From: Misgurnus anguillicaudatus
Taxonomy: Eukaryota; Chordata; Actinopteri; Cypriniformes; Cobitidae
Length of the DNA: 64,000 nucleotides
Assembly (NCBI RefSeq): GCF_027580225.2
Contig: NC_073358.2
Coordinates: 47,392,001-47,456,000 of the forward strand
Direction of reading: 5' to 3'
Shown here: positions 54,312 to 63,370 of the stretch, one piece after another
Layout: each line of letters starts with the position of its first letter
How positions within the stretch are numbered: position 1 is the first letter of the stretch
Notes under the pieces: model-generated
Databases searched by the model: none
What the model was told of the DNA's origin: nothing
The model's input: only the letters and a program-made list of their open reading frames with translations
Program-made: the position numbers and the translations under genes

Positions 54312-57050
54312 AAGGTGGATTCTGCACTCTCATAAAAAATGTACAAAAGTTGTCACTGGGGCGGTACCTTTCAAAACGTACACTTTTGCACCTAAAAGGT
54401 GTATACTATTTACCAAAATGGTACATATAAGGACCTTTTAAAAGGTACAGTTCCAGTGACAATTTTTGTACCTTTTTTACTGAGAGTCTGGTGTGAAGCT
54501 GGATTCTGGTGTGAAATTGGATTTTGGTGTGAAGCTGGATTCTCCTTTAAACATAAATTCTGGTTTAATTGTGGATTCTGGTGTAAATGTGGATTTTGGT
54601 GTAAATGTAGATTCTAATGTAAAGTTGGATTCTGGGGAGAATTTGGATTCTGGTTTGAATGTAGATTCTAATGTGAAATTGGATTCTGGTGTGAAAATAG
54701 ATTTTGGTGTGAAGCTGGATTCTCCTTTAAACATGGATTTTGGTTTAAAGGTGGATTTGGATTTTGGTGTAAATGTGGATTTTGGTGTGAATGTAGATTC
54801 TAATGTGAAATTAAATTCTGGTGAGAATTTGGATTCTGGTTTGAATGTAGATTGTGCTGTGAATTTGGATTTCGGTGTGAATGTAGATTCTAATGTATAG
54901 TTGGATTCTGGGAGAATTTGGATTTTGGTGTAAATGTACACTGTAAAAAATTTCCCTGTAAAAAAACGGTATTATGCTGGAAGCTGGATTCTCCTTTAAA
55001 CATGGATTTTGGTTTAAAGGTGAATTTGGATTTTGGTGTAAATGTGGATTCTGCTTTGAATGCAGATTCTAATGTAAAATTGGATTCTGATGAGAATTTG
55101 GATTCTGGTTTGAATGTAGATTCTATTGTAAAGTTGGATTCTGGGGAGGATTTGGATTTTGGTGTAAATGTAGATTCTTATGTAAAGTTGGATTCCGGGG
55201 AGAATTTGGATTCTGGTTTGAATGTATATTCTAATGTGAAGTTGGATTCTGGTGTGAAACTGGATTTTGGTGTGGAGCTGGATTCTTATTTACACATAGA
55301 TTCTGGTTTAAAGGTGCATTTAATTTTGATGTTAATGTGGATTTTGGTGTAAATGTGGATTCTGCTTTGAATGCAGATTCTAATGTAAAGTTAGATTCTG
55401 ATGAGAGTTTGGATTCTGGTTTGAATGGAGATTCTAATGTGAAATTGGATTCTGGTGTGAAACTGGATTTTGGCGTGAAGATGTGTTCTCCTTTAAACCT
55501 AAATTCTGGTTTAATTGTGGATTTTGGTGTAAATGTGGATTTTGGTGTAAGTTTGGATTTTGGTGTAAATGTAGATTCTAATGTAAAGTTGGATTCTGGG
55601 GAGAATTTGGATTCTGGTTTGAAAATAGATTGTGCTGTGAATTTGGATTCTGGTGTGAATGTAGATTCTAATGTAAAGTTGGATTCTGGGGAGAATTTGG
55701 ATTTTGGTTTAAATGTAGATTCTAATGTGAAGTTGGATTCTGGTGTGAAGCTGGATTTTGGTGTGAAGCTGGATTCTTATTTACACATAGATTTTGGTTT
55801 AAAGGTGGATTTGGATTTTGGTGAAAATGTGGATTTGGATTTTGGTGTAAATGTGGATTCTGGTGTGAATAGAGATTGTAATGTGAAATTGGATTCTGGT
55901 GTGAAACTGGATTTTGGCGTGAAGCTGTGTTCTCCTTTAAACATGAATTCTGGTTTAAAGGTGGGTTTAATTTTGATGTTAATGTGGATTTTGGTGTAAA
56001 TGTGGATTCTGCTTTGAATGCAGATTCTAATGTAAAGTTAGATTCTGATGAGAATTTGGATTCTGGTTTGAATGGAGATTCTAATGTGAAATTGGATTCT
56101 GGTGTGAAACTGGATTTTGGCGTGAAGATGTGTTCTCCTTTAAACCTAAATTCTGGTTTAATTGTGGATTTTGGTGTAAATGTGGATTTTGGTGTAAGTT
56201 TGGATTTTGGTGTAAATGTAGATTCTAATGTAAAGTTGGATTCTGGGGAGAATTTGGATTCTGGTTTGAAAATAGATTGTGCTGTGAATTTGGATTCCGG
56301 TGTAAATGTAGATTCTAATGTAAAGTTGGATTCTGGGGAGAATTTGGATTTTGGTTTAAATGTAGATTCTAATGTGAAGTTGGATTCTGGTGTGAAGCTG
56401 GATTTTGGTGTGAAGCTGGATTCTTATTTACACATAGATTTTGGTTTAAAGGTGGATTTGGATTTTGGTGAAAATGTGGATTTGGATTTTGGTGTAAATG
56501 TGGATTCTGGTGTGAATAGAGATTGTAATGTGAAATTGGATTCTGGTGTGAAACTGGATTTTGGCGTGAAGCTGTGTTCTCCTTTAAACATGGATTCTGG
56601 TTTAAAGGTGGGTTTAATTTTGATGTTAATGTGGATTTTGGTGTAAATGTGGATTCTGCTTTGAATGCAGATTCTAATGTAAAGTTGGATTCTGATGAGA
56701 ATTTGGATTCTGGTTTAAATATGGTTTTGGATTTTGGTGTAAATGTGGATTGTAATGTGACGTTGGATTCTGGTGAGAATTTGGATTTTGGTGTGAGGCT
56801 GGATTCTCCTTTAAACATGGATTCTGGTTTAAAGGTGGATTTGGATTTTGGTGTATATGTGGATTTTAGTGTAAATGTGGATTCTGGTGTGAATGTAGAT
56901 TGTAATATAAAGTTGGAATCTGGTGAGAATTTGGATTCTGGTTTGAATATAGATTGTAATGTGAAGTTGGATTCTGATGTGGAACTGGATTCTTGCATGA
57001 AGCTGGATTCTGCTTCAAACATAGATTCTGGTTTGAAGGTGGATTTGGTT
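54312..57050. repeat. Large minisatellite with 18-bp unit and 647-bp higher-order repeat
   Basis: The unit is about GATTCTGGTGTGAAGCTG (18 bp), with variants TCTAATGTGAAG and TCTGGGGAGAATTTG and occasional 6-bp GATTTG additions. From 55337 a 647-bp block repeats: the word GTGGATTTTGGTGTAAATGT followed by GGATTCTGCTTTGAATGCAG starts at 55337, 55984 and 56631. Blocks 55337-55983 and 55984-56630 differ at few positions. The array is open in several frames on both strands, giving LDSGVK/VDFGVN-type hexapeptides forward and TPKSTF/PESNF-type reverse; I treat these as a consequence of an 18-bp period. It lies wholly in a nos1 intron. Confidence 0.95.
54326..54487. mobile_element. GTACCT-rich MITE inserted at the edge of the minisatellite, 162 bp
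   Basis: ACTCTCATAAAAAATGTACA and the mirrored TACCTTTTTTACTGAGAGT are its ends, and GTTGTCACTGGGGCGGTACC mirrors GTACAGTTCCAGTGACAAT. The bases just outside on the left, GGTGGATTCTG, read as part of an array unit, so the MITE landed in the array. Confidence 0.85.
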
Positions 57051-58050
57051 TCTTATTCTTGTCTTTCTATGCAAGTGTTGATGTTGTTGTCAATCATCAT
57101 CCATGTTGCTGTATGTCTGTTGTTCTCCGGGCTGTCTTGCTGTCTAACATGGAATCCCTACAAGAGAAATTCCCTTTTTCAATTTTACACCTTTATCAAC
57201 CGTGCCGCTTTCCTGTCATAATGCACACTTGTATCTTTAAGGTTGTATCATAATGGATTTTGTCCTCACATTTCACTTCTGTCAAGATTATTCTTCTCAT
57301 CCGTTCTGCTTCAGATGTCTCACACGCGCCAACATTGTGTTCTTTGTGCCAATTCACTGGTGTGTTGGCTCGGAGATAATGATCATGTACATTGCAAGTG
57401 TCGCTTAGCCTGAGAGAGAGAGAGAGAGAGATAGAATGAGAGAGAGAGACACCCCTGTGGGACCGATTTATCTCTTCTGAAGACAGTAGAATCGATTGAG
57501 AAGAAGAACCCACTTGCCTTACAGGGGACAGCGAGTGTAATGGGCTAGGATTGAAATTCAAATATGTATTCAAAAACCGCAAGAATAATGTGCCTGACGT
57601 GGTGCCCAAGCCATCGGTCTGTGAACTGTGTCATCGCAAAGAAAAGCTGCGAACTGTAATGGCCCTCAAATTGATTCTCATATGAGTCAGTGCTGATAGA
57701 TTATTGTATAAAGCTATTTGCAGTCATCCTTTGAATAGAGAAACCAATAGGAGAATCCCGAGCTTTCATGAATCAAAGCTCATTTACTGTAGGTCTTTGC
57801 CTGATAGTGCTGGCCATGTCTGAAGTCATCGAGTATGTAATATATTTCCTTTTCCTGTCTCACAGTGGGCAGAATAACTACAAATCTGTGCAGCCATCAG
57901 TGTTATCTTTTTGGTCTTTAAATTAAATTGCCAATGTCATTCAGCCTTTCTAGGAACTTTTCTTGGGTATTGGTCTTGGGAAAAGTGTATTGTGAATTAC
58001 TTTGCTTTAGAATGAATCTCATATTTAATTGAACAAGATTTTATGTTTTA
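57051..58050. other. nos1: nos1 intron stretch, candidate conserved non-coding sequence
   Basis: Between the array and the third coding exon the sequence is free of the window's repeats apart from a GA run at 57413-57447. Composition is balanced, with words such as GAGATAATGATCATGTACAT and GAATCAAAGCTCATTTACTG. No protein-like frame. Regulatory role is inference. Confidence 0.35.
57413..57447. repeat. (GA)n microsatellite, interrupted
   Basis: GA dinucleotides broken by GATAGAATGAG. Confidence 0.9.
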
Positions 58051-58061
58051 TTTTATCACAG

Positions 58062-58196
58062 CCACAAGCCCAAGGAGTTTCCCCCACTAAGACTTTGCAG
58101 AATGGAAGTCCATCTAAGTGTCCGAGATTCATGAAGGTGAAAAATGTGGAAACCGGAGCCGTGTACAATGACACACTACATAACAACTCCAGCAAG
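58062..58196 (+). CDS. nos1: Neuronal nitric oxide synthase, third coding exon
   Basis: The 45-codon exon reads PQAQGVSPTKTLQNGSPSKC, then PRFMKVKNVETGAVYNDTLH and NNSSK. The NGSPSKCPRF.KVKN core is a hallmark of nNOS at the start of the oxygenase domain. The next conserved block, with the CTEYIC zinc-binding cysteines and later the haem-ligand cysteine, is not in the window and must lie further right. Acceptor TTTTATCACAG and donor GTGAGC flank it; both ends are in phase 0. Confidence 0.96.
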
Positions 58197-58596
58197 GTGA
58201 GCAGATGATGAAATACAGTCCTAGGTCTGCAGCAATAGAATAGTACCATACTTTTCTGTCATTTAAATAATTTTCAGATCATTTCTGTATTATAAAATAT
58301 TAAAAAAGAAACTCTCAGTAAGTGCTCAGTTTTTATGCTGCTTAGATACGTGTTAGTATTACTGCAATTATGAGATGATAATTCAAACACCGTACACCTG
58401 TTCACGTCTCGGATTTGTTTCTATGGCAATGCCCATATTGGCAATAAGTGGCTTGGTTTGTAGTGACTGCAAAAGAATATAACAATATTGAATTGGAATT
58501 ATACGGTTGTAAGAGAATCTATCAATATGTTTAGATATTTTGGCGATCAGCGCTTTAGTTGTCCTTGCAAACATACTGTATATAAGATAGCATGAC

Positions 58597-59275
58597 TTTA
58601 AAGGGACACCCCGCTTTTTTTAAATATGCTAATTTTTCAGCTCCCCTAGAGTTAAACATTTGATTGTTACCGTTTTGGAATCCAATCAGCTGATCTCCGG
58701 GTCTGGCGGTACCACTTTTGGCATAGCTTAGCATAATCCATTGAATCTGATTAGACCATTAGCATTGCGCTCAAAAATTAACCGAAGAGTTTCAATATTT
58801 TAATAATCAAGGACTTGGCTGCTGAAACATGGCTGCAGGAGGTGCAATGATATTACACAGTACCTGAAAATAATCCAGTGCTATTGAAAGTTACCAACGG
58901 GACTATTTTCGTGTGCTGCGTAATATTGCGCCTGCTGCAGCCATGTTACGGCAGCAAAGTCCTTGATTATTACGCCAGAATGAGAGTATAGTTCCTAGCC
59001 ATATCGGCCTAGAAAAGCGCAACTTTTAATTTTCCATCAGTCTTAGTACACGATGTAACTACAGAAGAGTAAAATTTTAAATAGGAAAAATATCGAAGCT
59101 ATTTGGTTATTTTTGAGCGCGATGCTAATGGTCTAATCAGATTCAATGGATTATGCTAAGCTATGCTAAAAGTGGTACCGCCATACCCGAAGATCAGCTG
59201 AATGGATTCCAAAACGGTAAGAAACAAATGTTTAACTTTAGGGGAGCTGGAAAATGAGCATATTTTCAAAAAAAG
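58597..59275. mobile_element. AAAGGGACACT foldback element, third copy
   Basis: TTTAAAGGGACACCCCGCTT opens it; the mirror-side words GGATTATGCTAAGCTATGC and ATGAGCATATTTTC close it near an eroded end AAAAAAAGTGGAACA. A segment of about 100 bp present in the left half of other copies is deleted around 58800. Confidence 0.85.
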
Positions 59276-59334
59276 TGGAACAATATGCAAGAATTCTGCA
59301 TATTAAAAAAATATCCAAATACTACTATGAGAGG

Positions 59335-59628
59335 AGTGTAACTGTGTAACTTTTAGGAGGATCTCTTGACAGGAATGCAATATTATATACATAACTATGT
59401 TTTCAGTGATGTATAAAGATCTTACATAATTAACTGTTATGTTTTAGAATGAGCCGTTTTTATTCAAAGCGCGTTTCGTCACTACGAAGACATGTGTGTC
59501 CTGTGGCGCGGCTACTGTAGCTTCTCTATGCGTTTCGAAAGGGAGGGGTGAGCTGTGTACTGAGCTGTTGATTGCAATTCACAATCTCACCGCTACATGC
59601 TGCTAAAATCCATACACAGCACCTTTAA
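59335..59628 (+). repeat. Dispersed repeat (ACATGGAAGTC family), internally deleted
   Basis: TGTAACTTTTAGGAGGATCT to CACAGCACCTTTAA. The central TACATGGAAGTC words of 45105 are missing, with GAATGAGCCGTTTTTATTC joining AGCGCGTTTCGTCAC. Confidence 0.78.
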
Positions 59629-59639
59629 TAATTCGCCAA

Positions 59640-60095
59640 AGAGTCGAAAACCCCTAATTACGGTAATTCCAACATGATGTAAATGCAGAACTAGACCTGA
59701 CTGTTGTTTATATGCATTTGCTTGGAATTTAGCTGCTCTTGCAGCATCCATATGTCATACAAACTGAGGTTTAAAATTAGCCCTTGCCTCCCACTGTAGA
59801 CACAAATCTGTATGGTTACAGAGCTCTCGGCGTTCTCTCTTATTCAGATTCATGCTGGTAAGAGAGAGTTCTCTGCACTTTCACAAGTGCCTGCCTTTGC
59901 ATGCTAATTGATAGTAATTACGATGCTGGTCTGATTTATAATATATCACATTCTCAAGGATTTTTGGGTTGCATCTCCAACTCTGCTGAATGTGACAGCT
60001 GCAGGACTGCATACACTCCGGCTGAATGTGAAAAAATAAATTATTAAATATCGAGTGCTGACAACCGTCAAGATAAGGGTGTTACTTCAATTTCT
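59640..60095. other. nos1: nos1 intron, candidate conserved non-coding sequence
   Basis: Repeat-free, balanced composition, with octamer-like TATGCATTTGC and homeodomain-type GCTAATTGATAGTAATTACG motifs. No open frame of note. Function is inference. Confidence 0.35.
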
Positions 60096-60097
60096 TT

Positions 60098-60520
60098 AAA
60101 GGGGTCATACTATGAAAATCTGACTTTTTTCATGTTTAAGTGCTATAATTGGGTCCTCGGTGCTTCTATCAACCTAGAAAATGTGAATAAGATCAAACCC
60201 AGTAACTTCTGGTAAACCATTCTCTGCAAGCATTTGAAAAAATAGGTCATTAAAATGTGGCTCCCCTTGTGATGTCAGAAGGGGATAATACCGCGCTCTT
60301 AATCTGCACTATCCAACCACGCCACTGCCATTTAGTGCAGAGATCAACTCATTTGCATGTTAATGGACACCCAAAAGGGCACATTTTTGCACACACTTAC
60401 AAAGTGACAATTTTAACATGCTATAATAAATGATCTGTATGATATTTTGAGCTAAAACTTCACATATGTACTCTGGGGACACCAAAGATTTATTTGACAT
60501 CTTAAAGTCTTCTGAAGTGT
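60098..60520 (+). repeat. Dispersed repeat, continuous copy of the 11905 family
   Basis: TAAAGGGGTCATACTATGAA opens it; shared words include AATTGGGTCCTCGG, CCCCTTGTGATGTCAGAAGG and CTTAATCTGCACTATCCA. Confidence 0.75.
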
Positions 60521-60572
60521 CCCGAAACTTTCATGTGCTCACGCAAAACCTTCATGTGGAGAAATTTTTTTT

Positions 60573-60700
60573 AAAGTTTAGTTTCGCGTGCTCACGTGAA
60601 GCTATCATGCGCGCACGTGAAAGCGAAAGTTTCACGTGCGCACGCCATAGTTTTACGTGCGTGCACGATAGTTTCACGTGAGCACGCAAAACTAAACTTT
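60573..60700. repeat. 28-bp inverted repeat rich in CACGTG
   Basis: Arms 60573-60600 and 60673-60700 match at 27 of 28 positions (AAAGTTTAGTTTCGCGTGCT, then CACGTGAA). Between them are several CACGTG/GCGCAC words. Confidence 0.9.
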
Positions 60701-60714
60701 ACAAAAAAATTCTG

Positions 60715-60812
60715 CACATGAAAGTTTCGCGTGAGCACATGAAAGTTTCGCGTGAGCACATGAAAGTTTTGCGTGAGCACATGAAAGTTTCGCGTGAGCA
60801 CATGAAACTAAA
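60715..60812. repeat. 21-bp minisatellite
   Basis: The unit ACATGAAAGTTTCGCGTGAGC is repeated more than four times with one C-to-T change. The 21-bp period leaves a reverse frame open, giving NFHVLTR heptads; no gene is implied. Confidence 0.93.
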
Positions 60813-60844
60813 CTTTTGATTTTTTTAACTACAATGTCACCTTA

Positions 60845-61046
60845 GGGGCTCGGTAAAAAAGGGAAGAGCCCAGCCATTGGGTTAAATTAACCTCCCCCCA
60901 AAAATTATATTTGACCCATGGATTAAAACAACCCAGGATTTTGGGTTGAAACAACCCAGAATACAATAAATTGCAACCCAAGGGTCTAGGCTCGTCCCTT
61001 TTTGACCAAATGTTGGGTTGAAAATAACCTAGCATTTTTAGAGTGT
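60845..61046. repeat. GGGTTA-type MITE
   Basis: GGGCTCGGTAAAAAAGGGAA to GAAAATAACCTAGCATTTTTAGAGTG, with GTCCCTTTTTGACCAAATGT inside. Confidence 0.75.
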
Positions 61047-61162
61047 AGTTAACGTGAGGTAACAATGAAGTTTACAGCATTTATTAATCTTGGTTAATGT
61101 AAACTTTATCATTTATTAATACATTTTCAAAATCAAAGGTTGTAACTGTTAACATTAGTTAA

Positions 61163-61711
61163 TAGTGATGGGTCATTCGTGAATGAGCCGACTCTAAGAG
61201 CCGATTCGTTGAAGCGAACGAAAGAACCAACTCCCGTCAGCGAGAAAGCCTATTCTTCAGATACAGGCAGGGGCGGGACCTATTTGTATCTGGCACATGA
61301 TGCATCCAATCAAATGGGAAGACTAGGATTATACCATTATGTGAAAGAATGTAGAAGGTATGTGAGGCCAGGTACACAGAGCGATAGAGAGAATTAATTA
61401 AAGTTTTATTATAATGTTATATGAAATTAACTGTGTATTTTTTCTAATGAAAAAAATCATAAAAATAAGGCTTTTATAAAAACAATTGATACAAAAATTG
61501 CATACCAGCACTAAATTGGGCTATCCCAGTGATACTAAAGCTGCGTCCTAAACCGTCTGCTAAATAGTGCTTTTCGCCTACTATATAGTATGGAAGTAGG
61601 CGGTTTCGGACGCAGCGTAAATGAAGAACCGGAGCCGTACGAGCCGGCTCTTCTAAGGGAGCCGAGCCGAAAGAGCCGACTCTATGGAAAGAGCCGGACT
61701 GCCCATCACTA
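61163..61711. mobile_element. Non-autonomous hAT element, 549 bp, exact 8-bp TSD
   Basis: TAGTGATGGGTCATTCGTGA and the mirrored GGACTGCCCATCACTA are the ends; sub-terminal GAGCCGACTC words are repeated in both orientations. TTAGTTAA lies exactly at 61155-61162 and 61712-61719. A small palindrome (61551-61619) sits within. Confidence 0.95.
61551..61619. mobile_element. Small palindromic insert inside the hAT
   Basis: GCTGCGTCCTAAACCGTCTG is mirrored by GCGGTTTCGGACGCAGC, with the near-palindromic CCTACTATATAGTATGGAAG between. Likely the remains of a short MITE. Confidence 0.7.
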
Positions 61712-61754
61712 TTAGTTAATGCGCAATTTCCCCTGGTTATCATCATAAGATGCA

Positions 61755-61890
61755 CAGCTTTTAAATTAAATTAACCCAGACAATGTTTATATTTAACCCA
61801 ACAGTGGGTTAACTGTTAAATCACAAGGCAATGGGTCAGGTTTGTCCCTTGTTGACCCAACACGGGGTTGAAAATAATCCAGCATGGTCA
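61755..61890. repeat. GGGTTA-type MITE
   Basis: AAATTAACCCAGACAATG to TTGAAAATAATCCAGCATGG with CAGTGGGTTAAC and TCCCTTGTTGACCCAACACG. Confidence 0.65.
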
Positions 61891-61899
61891 TTACTGTAC

Positions 61900-62490
61900 A
61901 CAAAAATCCAGTCTTTATTTAAACGAGCCGACTTGTTGTTTTCTCCCAGATTTAGTCCCTCCATCTCAACCCAGTAAACATACTGTATTAACAACTACAT
62001 AAAGTGACAGTTCATTTCAAATCTAATCATATTACTCTGACCATATGAGTCTTTTCCTCGAGGCGATGGGCCATTTCCGCCTGTCCCTTTGCTTCTTTCA
62101 CCAGCTTTGATGAAGCTGCCACTTCTCAACCCAGTGGATGTTTTAACGGCTGTATACATTTCATTAGTTTACAGTTGCATGATCATCGCAAACAAACACA
62201 CGAGGATGAGCACTGAAGCTCGCTGTGTGATATGATGCCTTGCCTTCTGAGCGGAGAATGGGATTAGAATATGTTAACAATCACTCAGTGCCCAGTTGCG
62301 CAATCTCCGAAGCCTGTTTCACACATCTTCACACATCTTCTATCTGCGACTTTATCGTATGCACGCATGTTTTTAAGTCGTAATATATTCGTGTTGCAAA
62401 GCAAACACGTCTGCGCAACGGCAGTGCAGGTGGACTTGGAGCTGTTAAAGTCATGTTATAGTCACGCAAGAAAATTTTATTAATTTATTT
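61900..62490. other. nos1: nos1 intron, repeat-free stretch
   Basis: Balanced composition to about 62290, no repeat family and no exon; candidate conserved non-coding sequence, inferred only. Confidence 0.3.
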
Positions 62491-62753
62491 GTGTCCATGG
62501 CATGAAATTCAGCTTTTTTTTGGACAAATTCGGACATTTTCGTGCCACTCGCACAAATGTTTATAAATACTTTTTTTATGTCGGTTGCATTTTATGTATT
62601 GTTTTCTCATTAGTTTTTCCTATTTTCGTCCCGTGGCACGACTTTCTTTTTTGTGTCATTTTATGTATTGTTATTTTCTTACCATTGTCGCTTGGGGTTG
62701 GTACATTTTTAGACATCCTAACCCAAACCCCAACTCTAACCTCATCTCCAGGC

Positions 62754-62870
62754 AGGGCCGGCATCAAGGGGGGGTATTCGCGGTCCATGCCCCCCCAAAC
62801 AGGTTGTTGTGCCCCCCTACGCAGTTTTTGATTAATTTAATATATATCAAGAATAATTAAAATAAGTTAA
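62754..62870. mobile_element. Fragment with hAT-like CAGGGCCGGCATCAAGG end
   Basis: CAGGGCCGGCATCAAGGGGG resembles the ends of the hAT at 15210 and is followed by CCCC-rich sequence. No partner end was found, so it may be truncated. Confidence 0.45.
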
Positions 62871-63131
62871 ACATTGAATGTTTCATGACATTTAATGTAA
62901 TAAAATGAGAAAAATATAGTTGATATAGGTTTTCTTTAATAAAAATAGACCAGTTTCTCTGATTGGGTTGTATTGCCGGGTCTCATGCATCATTAGGCTT
63001 TAGCATATTTGTGACTTGATACTAGCAACGTGTTTTTTCGCGGCATTTTATGGATCGTGTAAAATATGGATATTAGAACATTTAGAACGAACCAGCACCG
63101 CCTGCTTCATCTGACTTCATGCAAACACTGA

Positions 63132-63370
63132 GGGGCGGTTTCCCGGACAGGGATTAGACTAGTCCTAGACTTAAACACTTTTAAGAGCTCTCCAAACGGA
63201 AAACAACTTGCACTTACATATCTTAAAATATATCAGTGCCCTTTGTTTTACCTCAAAATGCACACAGGCAATGTTTTAGTAAGGCATGTTGGTTAAAACT
63301 AGTTATATTTCCTAATTAAACTAAGGTCTAGTCCTGGATTAAGCTAATCCTAGTCCGGGAAACCGCCCCT
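63132..63370. mobile_element. MITE with GGGGCGGTTTCCCGG ends, 3-bp TSD
   Basis: GGGGCGGTTTCCCGGACAGG is mirrored by CTAGTCCGGGAAACCGCCCC. TGA flanks both sides (before 63132 and after 63370), consistent with a Harbinger-like 3-bp duplication. It is nested within the long-TIR element. Confidence 0.9.

Larger units (their letters stand above)
48685..58061 (+). other. nos1: nos1 intron, 9.4 kb, containing arrays and MITEs
   Basis: Runs between the donor GTAAAG at 48685 and the acceptor TTTTATCACAG at 58051-58061. It contains the TTAA MITE at 49755, the hairpin region near 50540, hAT relatives, foldbacks and the large minisatellite. No exon is seen inside it and none is expected from colinearity with mammalian nNOS. 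Confidence 0.85.

Noticed and set aside
54477..57221. Open frames of 135-239 codons on both strands encoding hexapeptide repeats
   Set aside because: Both strands are open at once and the forward frames overlap in different phases, which follows from an 18-bp period. They lie in a nos1 intron with no promoter or start context of note.
60592..60801. Reverse open frame with NFHVLTR repeats
   Set aside because: Produced by the 21-bp array and adjoining palindrome; not protein-like beyond the repeat.
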